Shown in pieces: positions 21,702-31,398 of a stretch of 36,263 nt of DNA. This DNA comes from a bacterium. Lineage in GTDB: Bacteria; Patescibacteriota; CG2-30-54-11. A program made the position numbers and the translations under genes. Under the pieces are notes generated by a model, which did not search any database, was not told the DNA's origin, and saw only the letters and a program-made list of their open reading frames with translations. The DNA is taken from NCBI GenBank assembly GCA_029573015.1, contig JAKQHK010000050.1, forward strand, positions 1 through 36,263, given 5' to 3'. Numbering within the stretch: position 1 is the first letter of the stretch; the number at the start of each line of letters is the position of its first letter.

Positions 21702-22268
21702 TCACCTCATCTCTCCCTCCTCAACCCGTTTTAGATAGTTCTTGAGCTTTGAAAGTGCCACTGCCCGGTGGGAAATAGTATTTTTCTCCTCCGCGCTCAT
21801 TTCTCCATAGGTTCTTTCCTGACCGTCCGGGATGAATATAGTGTCAAAGCCAAAACCACTTTCGCCCCGCGGTTCCTCTGCTACCCTGCCAGTAACTTCG
21901 CCATAAAACAGGCGGTGCTCGGTACCGTCATACAAATCGATGATTTCCCGGGCTGCAACTGACCGGTCTGCTTCGCTGCGCATGAGGCGGGCGATGCCTG
22001 CCGGAGTAAGCGTCTGGTTGAACCACTTGATAAACGGACCGGGCAGTCCATGCCAAGCTGTGATTTCAAAGGAAACATCCTCGACGAGCACCGGCTTACC
22101 GACAGCTGTATACGCTGCTGCGGCTTTGGCACGGACGACTTCTTCCAGATCAAGGGACTGTATTTCAGGCAGATCCAGCGCCAGACGTTCGATCGGGAAC
22201 GGCACGATGGCACAGAACTCGCGGTATTTGTGTTCGTTTCCCGTAACAAGATATAATTTTTTTTTCAT
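21702..22268 (-). CDS. rdgB: RdgB/HAM1-family non-canonical purine NTP pyrophosphatase
   Basis: The Ham1/RdgB enzyme hydrolyses dITP, XTP and similar damaged nucleotides to monophosphates, keeping them out of DNA and RNA. Motifs are the N-terminal LVTGNEHKYREF (nucleotide-binding TGN..K..E), VEDVSFEITAWHGLPGPFIKWF (catalytic region), ESGFGFDTIFIP, and the C-terminal SHRAVALSKLKNYL. At 188 residues it has the usual length. The second ATG (22268) is preferred, since the AAAGGG ribosome binding site is only 1 nt from the first ATG at 22277 but 10 nt from the second. The upstream membrane gene ends 18 nt before it. Confidence 0.9.
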   Translation of the reverse strand: MKKKLYLVTGNEHKYREFCAIVPFPIERLALDLPEIQSLDLEEVVRAKAAAAYTAVGKPVLVEDVSFEITAWHGLPGPFIKWFNQTLTPAGIARLMRSEADRSVAAREIIDLYDGTEHRLFYGEVTGRVAEEPRGESGFGFDTIFIPDGQERTYGEMSAEEKNTISHRAVALSKLKNYLKRVEEGEMR

Positions 22269-22286
22269 CAAGATCATACCCTTTGG

Positions 22287-22721
22287 TTAATTCCCCGTAC
22301 GCCAGGCGATCCACCACTGAAACCACATCCAGGTTACGAGCAAACTCATGAAATAGGTATAAAAAATCAGTTGCCGGTCCAGATAGACTACCGCGATGAC
22401 AAACAGGAGACAGGCAAGCATCTTCGCCGGCTTGCCCCAGACAGTCGAGCGCCGTATTTCTTCCCGATACACCTGATAATCCTCCTGCAAAAGCTGTGCT
22501 TCCTGCTCGGTCCGCTCCTGCGGTGCAGTCTGGATAGCATGTGCGGCAAACGGCTCTCCCTCTTTGGATATCCAGAAAAGAACGATTCTGAGAATGCCGG
22601 TACCTATCCCCAGTCCGCAGGCGATGAACTGCTCAGCCCACCAGAGGAGAAATATGATGAAAAGCGTATAACTGATGCTGAAAAATAAAAGCTTGCCGGA
22701 GGATTTACTCTTTTGCGTCAT
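22287..22721 (-). CDS. Uncharacterised small membrane protein
   Basis: The 144 residues have about four hydrophobic segments (11-29, 34-50, 100-113, 119-139) separated by a charged cytosolic helix (QERTEQEAQLLQEDYQVYRE). No family was recognised. Start ATG 22721 has AGGA 6 nt before it and lies inside the last codons of the O-antigen-ligase-like gene, a 17-nt overlap that points to translational coupling. A polysaccharide-related role is possible from context only. Confidence 0.65.
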   Translation of the reverse strand: MTQKSKSSGKLLFFSISYTLFIIFLLWWAEQFIACGLGIGTGILRIVLFWISKEGEPFAAHAIQTAPQERTEQEAQLLQEDYQVYREEIRRSTVWGKPAKMLACLLFVIAVVYLDRQLIFYTYFMSLLVTWMWFQWWIAWRTGN

Positions 22722-24192
22722 GTATGTCCTTGTTTTCAAAGGCTAACCGCTGCAACGCCACCCCATACCCGATCATCCACCAGATGTGCATGATATAAAG
22801 GGTGGAAAACGTCATGTACTGCAGGGCGATCCCTGCCATGCTCGCAAGCGATCCGATAAGCAACGTCCGCACAATCTGATCCTGTGCCCTCCCCTGGGCT
22901 GCGAGATTGCGAATGGTCCAGAGTAGCAGAGCAACAACCAGAGTGATGAATCCAAACAAGCCAACCTCAGCCAGGAGTTCCAGATATTCATTATTGGCAA
23001 TGCCCCAGCCTTCATCCGGACTACCGCTGTACTGGTCAACCCGGTAAGCGCCGTAGTTCCCCGGACCGTACCCAAACCACGGCGATAGTGTGAATGCCTC
23101 GTAGGCTGCCTCGTATGCTTCCAGGCGTTCCCAGTCAGAAGTTGTTTCCACGAAATGGGTGGCCCGGTAAAGCATGTACTCCAAATTTAATTTAGAGGAG
23201 CTGATGCCGATAACGCCGCCTACTAAAAGTAGCGCGCCCGCGCCGATGACTCCCAAGGCAAGGATACGCGGAGTAAAAAACTGTTTGAAGCTGAAAATAA
23301 ACAGGACCAGGCAGCTCATTGCCAGAGCCAGATAGCCCCCACGCGAAATGGTGAGCAGAAAAGCCAGACCTATAACCATGGAGCCGATCAGCATAACTGC
23401 ATAGGGTACGGGAGTGACGGTCGCATGGTCTTGTTTCACCCGGCGGATAACATGATGCAGCAGCAGCGACAGCGCCGGCGGCAGCACGACCAGCAGGTAA
23501 TTGGCGAAATACAGCGGTTCGAGCGCCGTGGAGTGCAGGCGTGTCATGCCGATCACCCCTTTGTTGTACCAGCCGACCCGGATCTGGGTAATGCTGGGCG
23601 GCAGTCCGATTTCATCGCCGATCCACTGGAACAATCCGAACAAGCTCACAAGCACAGCCGAAAAGAACAGCACACGGAAAACGCGCACGGCTTTATCACG
23701 TGTGTCCACCAGTTCGGCAATCATGAATGACGTGATGATGACAAAAATAGTAAAAGCTGTCACGAACAAGCCGCGAGTCAGGTTAATGGCATTGAGCAGG
23801 GAGGCAAAATTACCAAGGATGAACAGAAACAGCGGCCAGAACAGCGGATTAGCCCGGAAACGCAGCTCCCCACGAATGATTTTCTGGCCGATCCAGCTCG
23901 CCAGGGTCAGCAGCGCCCAGACCTGATGCAGACGGATCGTCATGCCGCCGATGTCAAACCCGCCAACACGCTCAAAAGGAAGAAAAAACGTGATGAGCAA
24001 TACCCCGAAAAAAGGATCACCCAGAACACGATAGAGCAGCCACAGTCCGACACAACCGCCGATAAGCACCACTATGCCGAGCGGGTACAGAACAGCGAGG
24101 GTGCCGATGAGCAAGCCGGCTATCCCGGCAGTTATGGCCGTACGCCTGTTGGCAGACGAAGAAGATAACAGATTGCGGGAAAAAGAAATCAT
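22705..24192 (-). CDS. O-antigen ligase / Wzy-like polysaccharide membrane protein
   Basis: The 495-residue integral membrane protein has about ten to twelve hydrophobic helices. The Wzy/O-antigen-ligase family region is seen in the large outer loop and following helices: LHSTALEPLYFANYLLVVLP, LTISRGGYLALAMS and the PWFGYGPGNYG motif with WGIANNEYLELLAEVGLFG. Such proteins polymerise or ligate surface glycans at the outer face of the membrane. The start is ATG 24192 with AGGA 7 nt upstream; an earlier ATG at 24231 begins in the promoter-like spacer. It lies between topA and the small membrane gene it overlaps. ManC and a GT4 glycosyltransferase elsewhere in the window fit a surface-polysaccharide pathway. 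Confidence 0.82.
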   Translation of the reverse strand: MISFSRNLLSSSSANRRTAITAGIAGLLIGTLAVLYPLGIVVLIGGCVGLWLLYRVLGDPFFGVLLITFFLPFERVGGFDIGGMTIRLHQVWALLTLASWIGQKIIRGELRFRANPLFWPLFLFILGNFASLLNAINLTRGLFVTAFTIFVIITSFMIAELVDTRDKAVRVFRVLFFSAVLVSLFGLFQWIGDEIGLPPSITQIRVGWYNKGVIGMTRLHSTALEPLYFANYLLVVLPPALSLLLHHVIRRVKQDHATVTPVPYAVMLIGSMVIGLAFLLTISRGGYLALAMSCLVLFIFSFKQFFTPRILALGVIGAGALLLVGGVIGISSSKLNLEYMLYRATHFVETTSDWERLEAYEAAYEAFTLSPWFGYGPGNYGAYRVDQYSGSPDEGWGIANNEYLELLAEVGLFGFITLVVALLLWTIRNLAAQGRAQDQIVRTLLIGSLASMAGIALQYMTFSTLYIMHIWWMIGYGVALQRLAFENKDIHDAKE

Positions 24193-24266
24193 ACCCGTTC
24201 CTGTTGGGTGTATCTGTTGGAAGTATAGCATAGCCTGCCGGGAAACTGATCAGAAGAGAAAAAACG

Positions 24267-26567
24267 CTATTTTTTCTTCCGTCCCCGCTTCTTGCGATCT
24301 GGGGCAGCGGCGAGCAGGGCTTCGCACTCAGGCAGGGTCAAGGCAATCGGATCCGACCCTTTGGGGATCTTGGCATTCTTTTTTCCGTCCGTGACATAGT
24401 GGCCATACCGGCCGCTGCGGATTTCTATGTCTACACCATCGAAACGCTTGACCAGTGCCTTAGCCTGCTTTTCCTGCGCTGCCGCGATCAGCTCCTGAGC
24501 GCGAGCTATGTCGATCGTGTACGGATCCTCGTCTTTGATGGAATAAAACTTCCCCGCGTGTTTTACGTACGGCCCGAAACGCCCGATATTGGCTTCAACG
24601 GGAGACCCGTTTATCTCTCCGACAACCCGGGGCAGATCAAACAGCTGCAGCGCCTGTTCCAGGGTGATCTCCTGAGGAACGATAGTTTTGGGAATAGAAG
24701 CAAAGCGCGGCTTGTCCGCATCATCCTTGTCCCCGATCTGCACGTATGGACCATAGCGTCCAATTTTTACCGTCATGGGTTTACCGCTATCCGGATGCGA
24801 TCCCAAATCTTTAATGATTGCCTGACGTTCGACAGAATCTTCCTTTTCCTCCACCTGCTTGGCAAACGGAACATAAAACTCGCGCACCACTGGTACCCAA
24901 GTCAGCTCTCCTGCAGCTATAGCGTCAAGATTTTCTTCCATTTCAGCAGTAAAATCGCTGTCAACAATGTCAGGGAAATGTTCCACCAGCAAATCATTGA
25001 CGATGTAACCGACATCCTCGGGAACAAAACGCCGCTGCTCCAGACGTACATACCCCCGATGGACAATGGTGCTCAGGATCGGTGCATAGGTCGACGGTCT
25101 GCCAATGCCGTGACTCTCAAGTGTTTTAACGAGGGTTGCTTCAGAAAACCGCGGCGGCGGCTGGGTAAAGTGCTGCTCAGCCTCAAGTTTTTTCAGTTCG
25201 GCAGCTTCCTGCTCGCGAACCTGCGGCAAGCGGCGATCCTCCCCGTTGGTCGACTGCTCGTCATCACTGCCCTCCTCGTACACCCGGAGAAAGCCATCGA
25301 ATCGTAAAACCTGTCCGGTAGCCCGGAACGTAACCGAGGCTACGCTATCTGTGATATCAATACCTGTCTGGTCATACACCGCTTTCTGCATCTGGCAGCT
25401 GAGGCTGCGTTTATAAATCAAATCATATAACTGGTACTGGTCCGCATTCAGATACGCTTTTAATGATTCCGGCTCCCGATGAAAAGAGGTGGGGCGGATA
25501 GCTTCGTGAGCTTCCTGAGCGCCCTTGGTTTTTGTTTTATAAAAAATGGGTTTAGCCGGAAGATACTTTTCTCCGAACTTGCGGCTGATGTGCTCACGCG
25601 CTTCCTCTACCGCCGTCTGCGCTAAATTGAGTGAATCAGTACGCATATAGGTAATCAAACCGGTGCGCTCCCCACCACTGATTTCTATACCTTCATACAG
25701 CTGCTGGGCGATCAGCATGGTCTTGTTCGCAGAAAAACGTAGCTTCCGGGCTGCCTCCATCTGCAGCGTGCTCGTAGTAAAGGGTGGATAGGCAGCCCTC
25801 TGACGTTCTTTCTTTTCCACGCTGCCGACTTGGTAGCTGCAGGCCTGCAGCCGTTCCTTGAGCGCCTGCGCCTGACTGGCTGAATTGATTAGCAAATCCT
25901 GCGGCTGGTCGCCCTGGCCGATTTTCCGACCATCAACTGCATGCAAACCTGCCCGGATCATCCCTGCTTCCAGCTGAAAGTCTCCGGCAATGCTCCAGTA
26001 CTCGACTGGATGAAAAGCATCCCGCTCGCGTTCCCGCTCCACGACAAACCGTAACGCTACTGACTGTACCCGACCGGCAGACAGCCCCCTGACAACTTTT
26101 TTCCAGAGAAAGGGACTGAGGGTGTAGCCGACGAGGCGATCTAGCACGCGACGAGCTTGCTGCGCATCCACGCGGTGCATATCAACGGTACGGGGTGCTG
26201 CCAACGCCTGCAGGATAGCTTCTTTGGTTACTTCGTGAAACACGACCCGCTTGGTTTCCTCATGCTGCACCCCGATTGCCTGCAGCAGGTGCCAGGCAAT
26301 CGCTTCTCCCTCCCGGTCTTCGTCAGTCGCCAGGATGATCTCATCAGCCTTTTTTGCCGCATCTTTCAATTCGCGCACTACTTTCTGTTTGTCCCGGGGG
26401 ATAATGTACTGGGGAGCAAAATCATGCTCAATGTCGACCCCCAGCTTGCTTTTGGGCAAGTCGCGCATGTGCCCCATAGAAGCTTTAACTGTATACTCAT
26501 CAGGTAAAAAACGCTCGATCGTACGCGCTTTAGCCGGTGATTCCACGATTACCAACCGCTTGGACAT
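24267..26567 (-). CDS. topA: DNA topoisomerase I (type IA)
   Basis: This enzyme relaxes negative supercoils through a 5'-phosphotyrosine intermediate. The 766 residues show the N-terminal TOPRIM domain (RLVIVESPAKARTIERFL, ILATDEDREGEAIAWHL) and the SAGRVQSVALRFVVERE motif. The active-site tyrosine is in GLITYMRTDSL (Y307), and GIGRPSTYAPILSTI follows. The C-terminus has no Zn-ribbon cysteines. Instead it carries three GR(Y/F)GxYV repeats of the topoisomerase C-terminal repeat type (about 615, 665 and 720) and a basic KKRGRKKK tail. AAGGAG precedes the ATG, and a consensus-like promoter lies upstream. Divergent from eno. Confidence 0.97.
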   Translation of the reverse strand: MSKRLVIVESPAKARTIERFLPDEYTVKASMGHMRDLPKSKLGVDIEHDFAPQYIIPRDKQKVVRELKDAAKKADEIILATDEDREGEAIAWHLLQAIGVQHEETKRVVFHEVTKEAILQALAAPRTVDMHRVDAQQARRVLDRLVGYTLSPFLWKKVVRGLSAGRVQSVALRFVVERERERDAFHPVEYWSIAGDFQLEAGMIRAGLHAVDGRKIGQGDQPQDLLINSASQAQALKERLQACSYQVGSVEKKERQRAAYPPFTTSTLQMEAARKLRFSANKTMLIAQQLYEGIEISGGERTGLITYMRTDSLNLAQTAVEEAREHISRKFGEKYLPAKPIFYKTKTKGAQEAHEAIRPTSFHREPESLKAYLNADQYQLYDLIYKRSLSCQMQKAVYDQTGIDITDSVASVTFRATGQVLRFDGFLRVYEEGSDDEQSTNGEDRRLPQVREQEAAELKKLEAEQHFTQPPPRFSEATLVKTLESHGIGRPSTYAPILSTIVHRGYVRLEQRRFVPEDVGYIVNDLLVEHFPDIVDSDFTAEMEENLDAIAAGELTWVPVVREFYVPFAKQVEEKEDSVERQAIIKDLGSHPDSGKPMTVKIGRYGPYVQIGDKDDADKPRFASIPKTIVPQEITLEQALQLFDLPRVVGEINGSPVEANIGRFGPYVKHAGKFYSIKDEDPYTIDIARAQELIAAAQEKQAKALVKRFDGVDIEIRSGRYGHYVTDGKKNAKIPKGSDPIALTLPECEALLAAAPDRKKRGRKKK

Positions 26568-26608
26568 GAATGCTCCTTGTATGTTTCCTTGTTGTTGTGC
26601 CGTGCGTA

Positions 26609-26637
26609 AGGATAAGAAGGTATGCCCCCTCTGTCAA
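26609..26637 (-). promoter_or_regulatory. topA promoter
   Basis: On the - strand, TTGACA-17-TATCCT, a perfect -35 box with ideal spacing about 40 nt before the topA start codon. Confidence 0.65.
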
Positions 26638-26757
26638 GGATCGGCGCATATATTACCCGAAAACCCGTAGCTAACCGGATAATAATGTGCTACTATTTGA
26701 ACGCGAAAAAAGTCCGAACCTCTGCCAGATTACTGTTATTCAACAGGAGTTATTGGT

Positions 26758-28023
26758 ATGTCTGAAATCATCGAGATCAAAGCCCGCCAGATCATTGATT
26801 CCCGCGCTACCCCGACCGTCGAAGTTGACGTCAGGCTTACTGACGGCAGCAGCGGCAGGGCAGCCGTACCGAGTGGCGCCTCCACCGGCGCCCACGAAGC
26901 GCTGGAGTTGCGCGACAACGACCCGGCACATTTTCTAGGCAAAGGAGTGCTCCAGGCCATCCACAACATTGACTCGATCATTGCCCCAGCGCTCAAGGGT
27001 ATGGATGCCAAACAACAGAAAGAAATTGACGAGACCATGCTTGCTCTGGACAACACGCCCAATAAAAGCAAACTCGGCGCCAATGCCATCCTTGGTGTTT
27101 CTATGGCAGCCCTGCATGCCGCCGCCCAAAGTAAGGGCTTGCACCTCTACGAGCATGTCGCCGAGCTGTTCGGCACGCCCAAACCAATCATGCCCCAGGT
27201 GCTCTTCAATGTGCTCAACGGTGGCAAACATGCCAACTGGGCAACCGATGTACAAGAATATTTCATCATCCCCCTGTCAGCCGCGATACCAGACTACCAT
27301 GAACGTCTTCGCGCCGGCGTGGAAGTCTACCATCATCTCGGAAAAATCCTGAAAGAAAAAAAATATACCACCTCGGTAGGAGACGAAGGAGGCTTTGCCC
27401 CCAAGGAAATGACTTCCAATACCGAACCGATCGATATCCTGCTCCAGGCTATCGAAAAAGCCGGCTATAAAGCTGGCACCGACATTGTGCTCGGATTTGA
27501 TGCGGCAGCTTCCGAATTTTACCGCGACGGTCGCTATGAACTGAAGAAGGAGAACAAAACTCTCACCTCCGGAGAATGGACCGAGGTGATCAAGGGATGG
27601 TGCGAACGCTATCCGATCTACTCGCTCGAAGACATGCATGCCGAGGATGACTGGGACGGCTGGAAACAGCTTATGGACGAAATCGGCTCGACGCACCAGA
27701 TCGTCGGCGATGACCTGCTCGTCACCAATCCCGAACGCATAGAAAAAGCCATCGCTGCTCAGGCTGCCAACAGCCTGCTGGTGAAGGTAAACCAGATCGG
27801 TTCTATAACTGAAACCTTCACTGCCATTCATCTGACTCAGAAAAACAACTGGACCAACGTCTTTTCCCACCGATCCGGAGAGACTGAGGACACGACCATC
27901 GCTGACCTCGTCGTCGGCACCGCTGCCGGCCAGATCAAGACCGGCGCCCCGGCGCGCGGAGAACGGACCGCCAAGTACAATCAGCTTCTCCGCATCGAAG
28001 AGTATCTTGCTTCAAACTCATAA
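26758..28023 (+). CDS. eno: Enolase (phosphopyruvate hydratase)
   Basis: Enolase interconverts 2-phosphoglycerate and phosphoenolpyruvate in glycolysis. The 421 residues have the N-terminal IIDSRATPTVEVDV (usually DSRGNPTVEV), AVPSGASTGAHEALELRD and the FNVLNGGKHA loop. VGDEGGFAPK, the metal ligands in LGFDAAAS, SLEDMHAEDDW and VGDDLLVTN, and the catalytic Lys of LVKVNQIGS are present, followed by SHRSGETEDTTIADL. All expected active-site motifs are intact. CAGGAG stands 9 nt before the ATG. It heads a five-gene + strand run with gaps of 1-21 nt. Divergent from topA across 190 bp. Confidence 0.97.
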   Translation: MSEIIEIKARQIIDSRATPTVEVDVRLTDGSSGRAAVPSGASTGAHEALELRDNDPAHFLGKGVLQAIHNIDSIIAPALKGMDAKQQKEIDETMLALDNTPNKSKLGANAILGVSMAALHAAAQSKGLHLYEHVAELFGTPKPIMPQVLFNVLNGGKHANWATDVQEYFIIPLSAAIPDYHERLRAGVEVYHHLGKILKEKKYTTSVGDEGGFAPKEMTSNTEPIDILLQAIEKAGYKAGTDIVLGFDAAASEFYRDGRYELKKENKTLTSGEWTEVIKGWCERYPIYSLEDMHAEDDWDGWKQLMDEIGSTHQIVGDDLLVTNPERIEKAIAAQAANSLLVKVNQIGSITETFTAIHLTQKNNWTNVFSHRSGETEDTTIADLVVGTAAGQIKTGAPARGERTAKYNQLLRIEEYLASNS

Positions 28024-28043
28024 ATCTAGTAACCGTGCCACCT

Positions 28044-29465
28044 ATGCATGATGAAAAAAAACAAAAGTCCAACCTCGGGAAGCTCTTCTTCCAGTCTGAT
28101 GCGCATGACCCGGCAACACACCTGACACCACCCGCCGTGCCTCCGGTGACGCTCTCCCCGCCACCGGCTGATGAAACAGCACTTGCTTCTGAGGTAATCG
28201 CCAAACTCAGGACTGTTCCGGGGATTGGTCCCAAGCTTGCGCAAAAAATTTCTGTCGCATTCCCTACCGAAGCAGCGTTAAACAAGACTACTGTAGACGA
28301 TCTCTCTGAAATCCGGGGTGTTTCCCTGAAAATCGCCCGAGATATCAAAAAAAGATTCTATCTCACCCCTGGACTACCCTCTGCGATTACCGCCAGTATT
28401 CCCAGTAAACCGCTGATTCCGCCTGAGGTTATCGAAGAATTATCCCTTTCCCCCCGTTCCCTCAATCTGATCGAAGAACTGCCGGAAGAACCGGAAAACG
28501 CTGATCCCAATCTCATATCGCTCTCACCTGCTCAGACAGAAGACATGCTTGTTCCTGCTTCCCCCGCATCTGATACCTTGCCTGTAACTGCCCCGCCTGA
28601 CGACGATACTGAACCCGAACCGCTGCCCGATGCAGACATGCAGGCAGAAACAGCTGCAGAACCGGTGCAGGTACCCGAGCCGCCGCTTCCCCGTATTGAA
28701 CCGATTGAACCGGCTGTTCCGGCCAGTTATACTGCTGAACCGCTGATACCGCCACTCCCTGAAAAACCAGCGCGGGAAGATACGGTCACCCAATTTAAAA
28801 CATTCTCCAAACCGGAAGTGCATCTCAGCTTCCAGCAGGGACAGAAGGGTAAAAGAAATCGATCCCTGCCACTCGTCAGAATATTCCTCTGGTGTATTGC
28901 CTGGGCTGGACTGTCCCTGGTCATCTATCTCGTACTCCTCCTGATCGCAAACAAGCCTGCGGAGACTTCCCTCCCTCCGCAGCAGCAGACAGATGTACCG
29001 GGACAGACTAATAATACGTATCTGCAATTGCTCACCTTCAGCGGCATCACTGATGAGACGCTGGCTGATCTGGCTTCCGGATGGGAATCCATCTGGTCAC
29101 AGGATCCTGAACCCACACCTGACAACCCCGATGTGCCTGCTGTACCGGATGAACCCAACGTGACCCCGACCGAACCGCCGCTTATCACCAGCGAAATATC
29201 AGTTGCGGTTTTAAACGGCAGCGGCATACGCGGAGCAGCCAATTCTGCCGCGGACCTGCTGCGGACTGCGAACTTCACCGTCGCTGCCACCGGCAATGCC
29301 AATGTGTTTTCCTATACCACCACCGAGATCTATGCGAGCGCAGATAATCTCCGAAAAGCCGAAGCTGTGCAAAGTGCGCTGGAGACGGCTTACCAACCGA
29401 TCATCAAAACAGAACTCTATCAAAATCAAACAACAGATATTGTCGTGATTATCGGTTCTAGATAA
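28044..29465 (+). CDS. HhH - transmembrane - LytR_C fusion protein
   Basis: The 473-residue protein has an unusual layout. A predicted cytosolic N-terminus holds a tandem helix-hairpin-helix region (about 47-104: LRTVPGIGPKLAQKI and LSEIRGVSLKIARDIKK). A long Pro/Glu-rich linker (about 105-265) and a membrane helix (about 279-301) follow, then an acidic Pro/Asp-rich spacer. The LytR C-terminal domain (about 385-473: ISVAVLNGSGIRGAANSAADLL, ending in DIVVIIGSR) is outside the membrane. HhH motifs usually bind DNA non-specifically; LytR_C domains are wall-associated and of unclear role. It may link DNA to the envelope (inference). Start ATG 28044 is chosen over a GTG at 28035; neither has a ribosome binding site. 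Confidence 0.75.
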   Translation: MHDEKKQKSNLGKLFFQSDAHDPATHLTPPAVPPVTLSPPPADETALASEVIAKLRTVPGIGPKLAQKISVAFPTEAALNKTTVDDLSEIRGVSLKIARDIKKRFYLTPGLPSAITASIPSKPLIPPEVIEELSLSPRSLNLIEELPEEPENADPNLISLSPAQTEDMLVPASPASDTLPVTAPPDDDTEPEPLPDADMQAETAAEPVQVPEPPLPRIEPIEPAVPASYTAEPLIPPLPEKPAREDTVTQFKTFSKPEVHLSFQQGQKGKRNRSLPLVRIFLWCIAWAGLSLVIYLVLLLIANKPAETSLPPQQQTDVPGQTNNTYLQLLTFSGITDETLADLASGWESIWSQDPEPTPDNPDVPAVPDEPNVTPTEPPLITSEISVAVLNGSGIRGAANSAADLLRTANFTVAATGNANVFSYTTTEIYASADNLRKAEAVQSALETAYQPIIKTELYQNQTTDIVVIIGSR

Positions 29466-29474
29466 ACGCAACGT

Positions 29475-30302
29475 ATGTGGTCATACCTGTATTCCTTTCC
29501 GCTGTTCCGCATCCTGCTGCTGGAAATCTCGCTCTACGCAGGCCTGCGCCTCCAGATACACGCCTTTGATCTGACGGCGCTGCTCCTGGCTGCCTGCGTT
29601 CTGCTTTTCCCGGTGCTTAACCGCATGCTCATCGAACTCGTGCTCATCCTGATCAGCCCGGTCATGTTCTACCGGCATCCCCAGCTTTCAGTCGCAAGCA
29701 TTATCCCTCTGCTCTATCTCTTCTGCGTTATAGCTGCGGGCAAAGCCCGTCTGACATTTGTCCATAGGCAATCGCTCACCGGCAGAATCATCATTGCTTC
29801 GCGCGAAGAACCATCCACACATCGACCGGTAGAACCGGACCAAACCGGAAAAGCATCCATGCAGCCGGTGCTGAATCTGAAAACCAATCCGGCATATAAT
29901 CCGGCGATTGTACACCAACATCAGGTGATCCGAGCAGCAACTCCACACTTAAGCCATAAAAGAAATTTCGCCCCAGTATTACTCATATTGATCATTGGCT
30001 TCAGCATCGGGTTAGTCTGGAAGCCAGCAGCACTCACCGGTTTATCTTTTACCAGCGATCGTGAACAGAGCTATCACAGCTACCTGCGGACCCTCAGCCT
30101 GCCCCGCCAACCTAATGACAGCCAGACACTGTCTAACGGAGAATATGTACACAACACACAGTCTGTAGCCAGCGGACCTGCAACACCTAATTCCCTTCTT
30201 TTTCAATTGATCACGTTTCAATTTTTTCCTGAGCATGCAGCATTAGTTGAATCAATCACTCAGCTCACTGATACATTTGCATCCCCTGCACCCACCGAAT
30301 AA
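29475..30302 (+). CDS. Uncharacterised polytopic membrane protein
   Basis: The 275 residues have four hydrophobic segments in the first 90 (about 8-25, 32-48, 51-65, 73-89). A polar loop of about 75 residues, a fifth helix (165-182) and a 90-residue Ser/Thr/Gln-rich tail follow. No conserved motif was recognised. It starts 9 nt after the HhH-LytR_C gene and ends 21 nt before manC, so it is probably co-expressed with them. Envelope function is plausible from context only. Confidence 0.6.
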   Translation: MWSYLYSFPLFRILLLEISLYAGLRLQIHAFDLTALLLAACVLLFPVLNRMLIELVLILISPVMFYRHPQLSVASIIPLLYLFCVIAAGKARLTFVHRQSLTGRIIIASREEPSTHRPVEPDQTGKASMQPVLNLKTNPAYNPAIVHQHQVIRAATPHLSHKRNFAPVLLILIIGFSIGLVWKPAALTGLSFTSDREQSYHSYLRTLSLPRQPNDSQTLSNGEYVHNTQSVASGPATPNSLLFQLITFQFFPEHAALVESITQLTDTFASPAPTE

Positions 30303-30323
30303 TCTAAACAGGAAGCACCAGTT

Positions 30324-31397
30324 ATGTATGCACTTATTCCTGCCGGCGGCAGCGGCAGCCGCCTGTGGCCGCTAAGCCGCAGCTCTTTTCCGAAGCATCT
30401 CCTCGACCTCTCGGGTCAAGGCTCCATGATTCAGGAAACCGTCCAGAGAGTGTCTCCCCTTATAGCCGCAGATGAGACCATCGTCCTGACTGCCCATAAT
30501 CACGCGGCAGCCATTATCGAACAGCTCCCCGGTCTGCCGCCACAGAACATCGTCATCGAACCAGCAAGGCGCGATACCGCCCCGGTCATTGGTCTCGGCG
30601 CCTTTCATGTTTACCATCGTGACCCGAAAGCAATTCTCGCCTCGCTCCATTCCGATCATGTGATTCTGCAAAATGAAACATTCTTGAAGCTGCTAAAAGT
30701 CGCGGAAGACATCGCTGCAAAACATGACGTTATCGTGACGCTCGGCATATCTCCTGACCATCCAGCAACCGGTTATGGGTATATAGCCTCTGGCAAGGAA
30801 TTCTGCAAAATCAACGGGGTGGAAGTGTTCCGGGTCCAGAATTTTACGGAAAAACCAAATCTTCCAACGGCTAAAGCATTTCTCTCTGCAGGCAACTATT
30901 TCTGGAATGCAGGCATGTTCATTGCCCGCGCCGAAGTACTGCTCGCAGCCTACAAACAACATACTCCTCAGACATACCAGTTTCTCTCGACAATAGCTGC
31001 CGCGATCGGCACTGATCGTGAGCAAGCTACCCTGGAAAAAATCTATCCGACCATACCCAAGGAACCCATCGATACGGCTATCATGGAAAAATTAAACAAT
31101 ATCGTCGTCATTCCAGCTGATATTGGTTGGAGTGATATCGGCAGCTGGAAAGCCGTCAAAGAAATTTTGCCCAAAAACGCCGAAACCAATTTTGTCTTCG
31201 GACAGCATGTGGGGATAGATACGGAAAATTCACTTGTCTATTCCTCCGGTTCCCGCCTCATCGCTACGATCGGTCTTAAGGACATGGTCATCGTGGAAAG
31301 CGAAGATGCGATTCTCATCTGCCCCGTCAGCGCGGCAGAAAAAGTCAAAGAGCTTGTCAGTATGATCAAAGCTGAAAAGAGGGACTCGTATCTGTAA
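30324..31397 (+). CDS. manC: Mannose-1-phosphate guanylyltransferase
   Basis: The enzyme makes GDP-mannose from GTP and mannose-1-phosphate for glycan synthesis. The 357 residues have the N-terminal nucleotidyltransferase signature PAGGSGSRLWPLSRSSFPKHLL, the IEPARRDTAPVIGLGA segment, HSDHVI, the FTEKPNLPTA motif and the SAGNYFWNAGMF motif. The PIDTAIMEKL and DIGWSDIGSWKA motifs are also intact. The short C-terminal extension suggests a monofunctional enzyme without the phosphomannose isomerase domain. AGGAAG precedes the ATG. It is followed by dprA after 1 nt. Confidence 0.95.
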   Translation: MYALIPAGGSGSRLWPLSRSSFPKHLLDLSGQGSMIQETVQRVSPLIAADETIVLTAHNHAAAIIEQLPGLPPQNIVIEPARRDTAPVIGLGAFHVYHRDPKAILASLHSDHVILQNETFLKLLKVAEDIAAKHDVIVTLGISPDHPATGYGYIASGKEFCKINGVEVFRVQNFTEKPNLPTAKAFLSAGNYFWNAGMFIARAEVLLAAYKQHTPQTYQFLSTIAAAIGTDREQATLEKIYPTIPKEPIDTAIMEKLNNIVVIPADIGWSDIGSWKAVKEILPKNAETNFVFGQHVGIDTENSLVYSSGSRLIATIGLKDMVIVESEDAILICPVSAAEKVKELVSMIKAEKRDSYL

Positions 31398-31398
31398 C

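Noticed and set aside
24399-25307. 302-residue + strand ORF opposite topA
   Set aside because: It is a shadow of the conserved topA frame with no recognisable domain.
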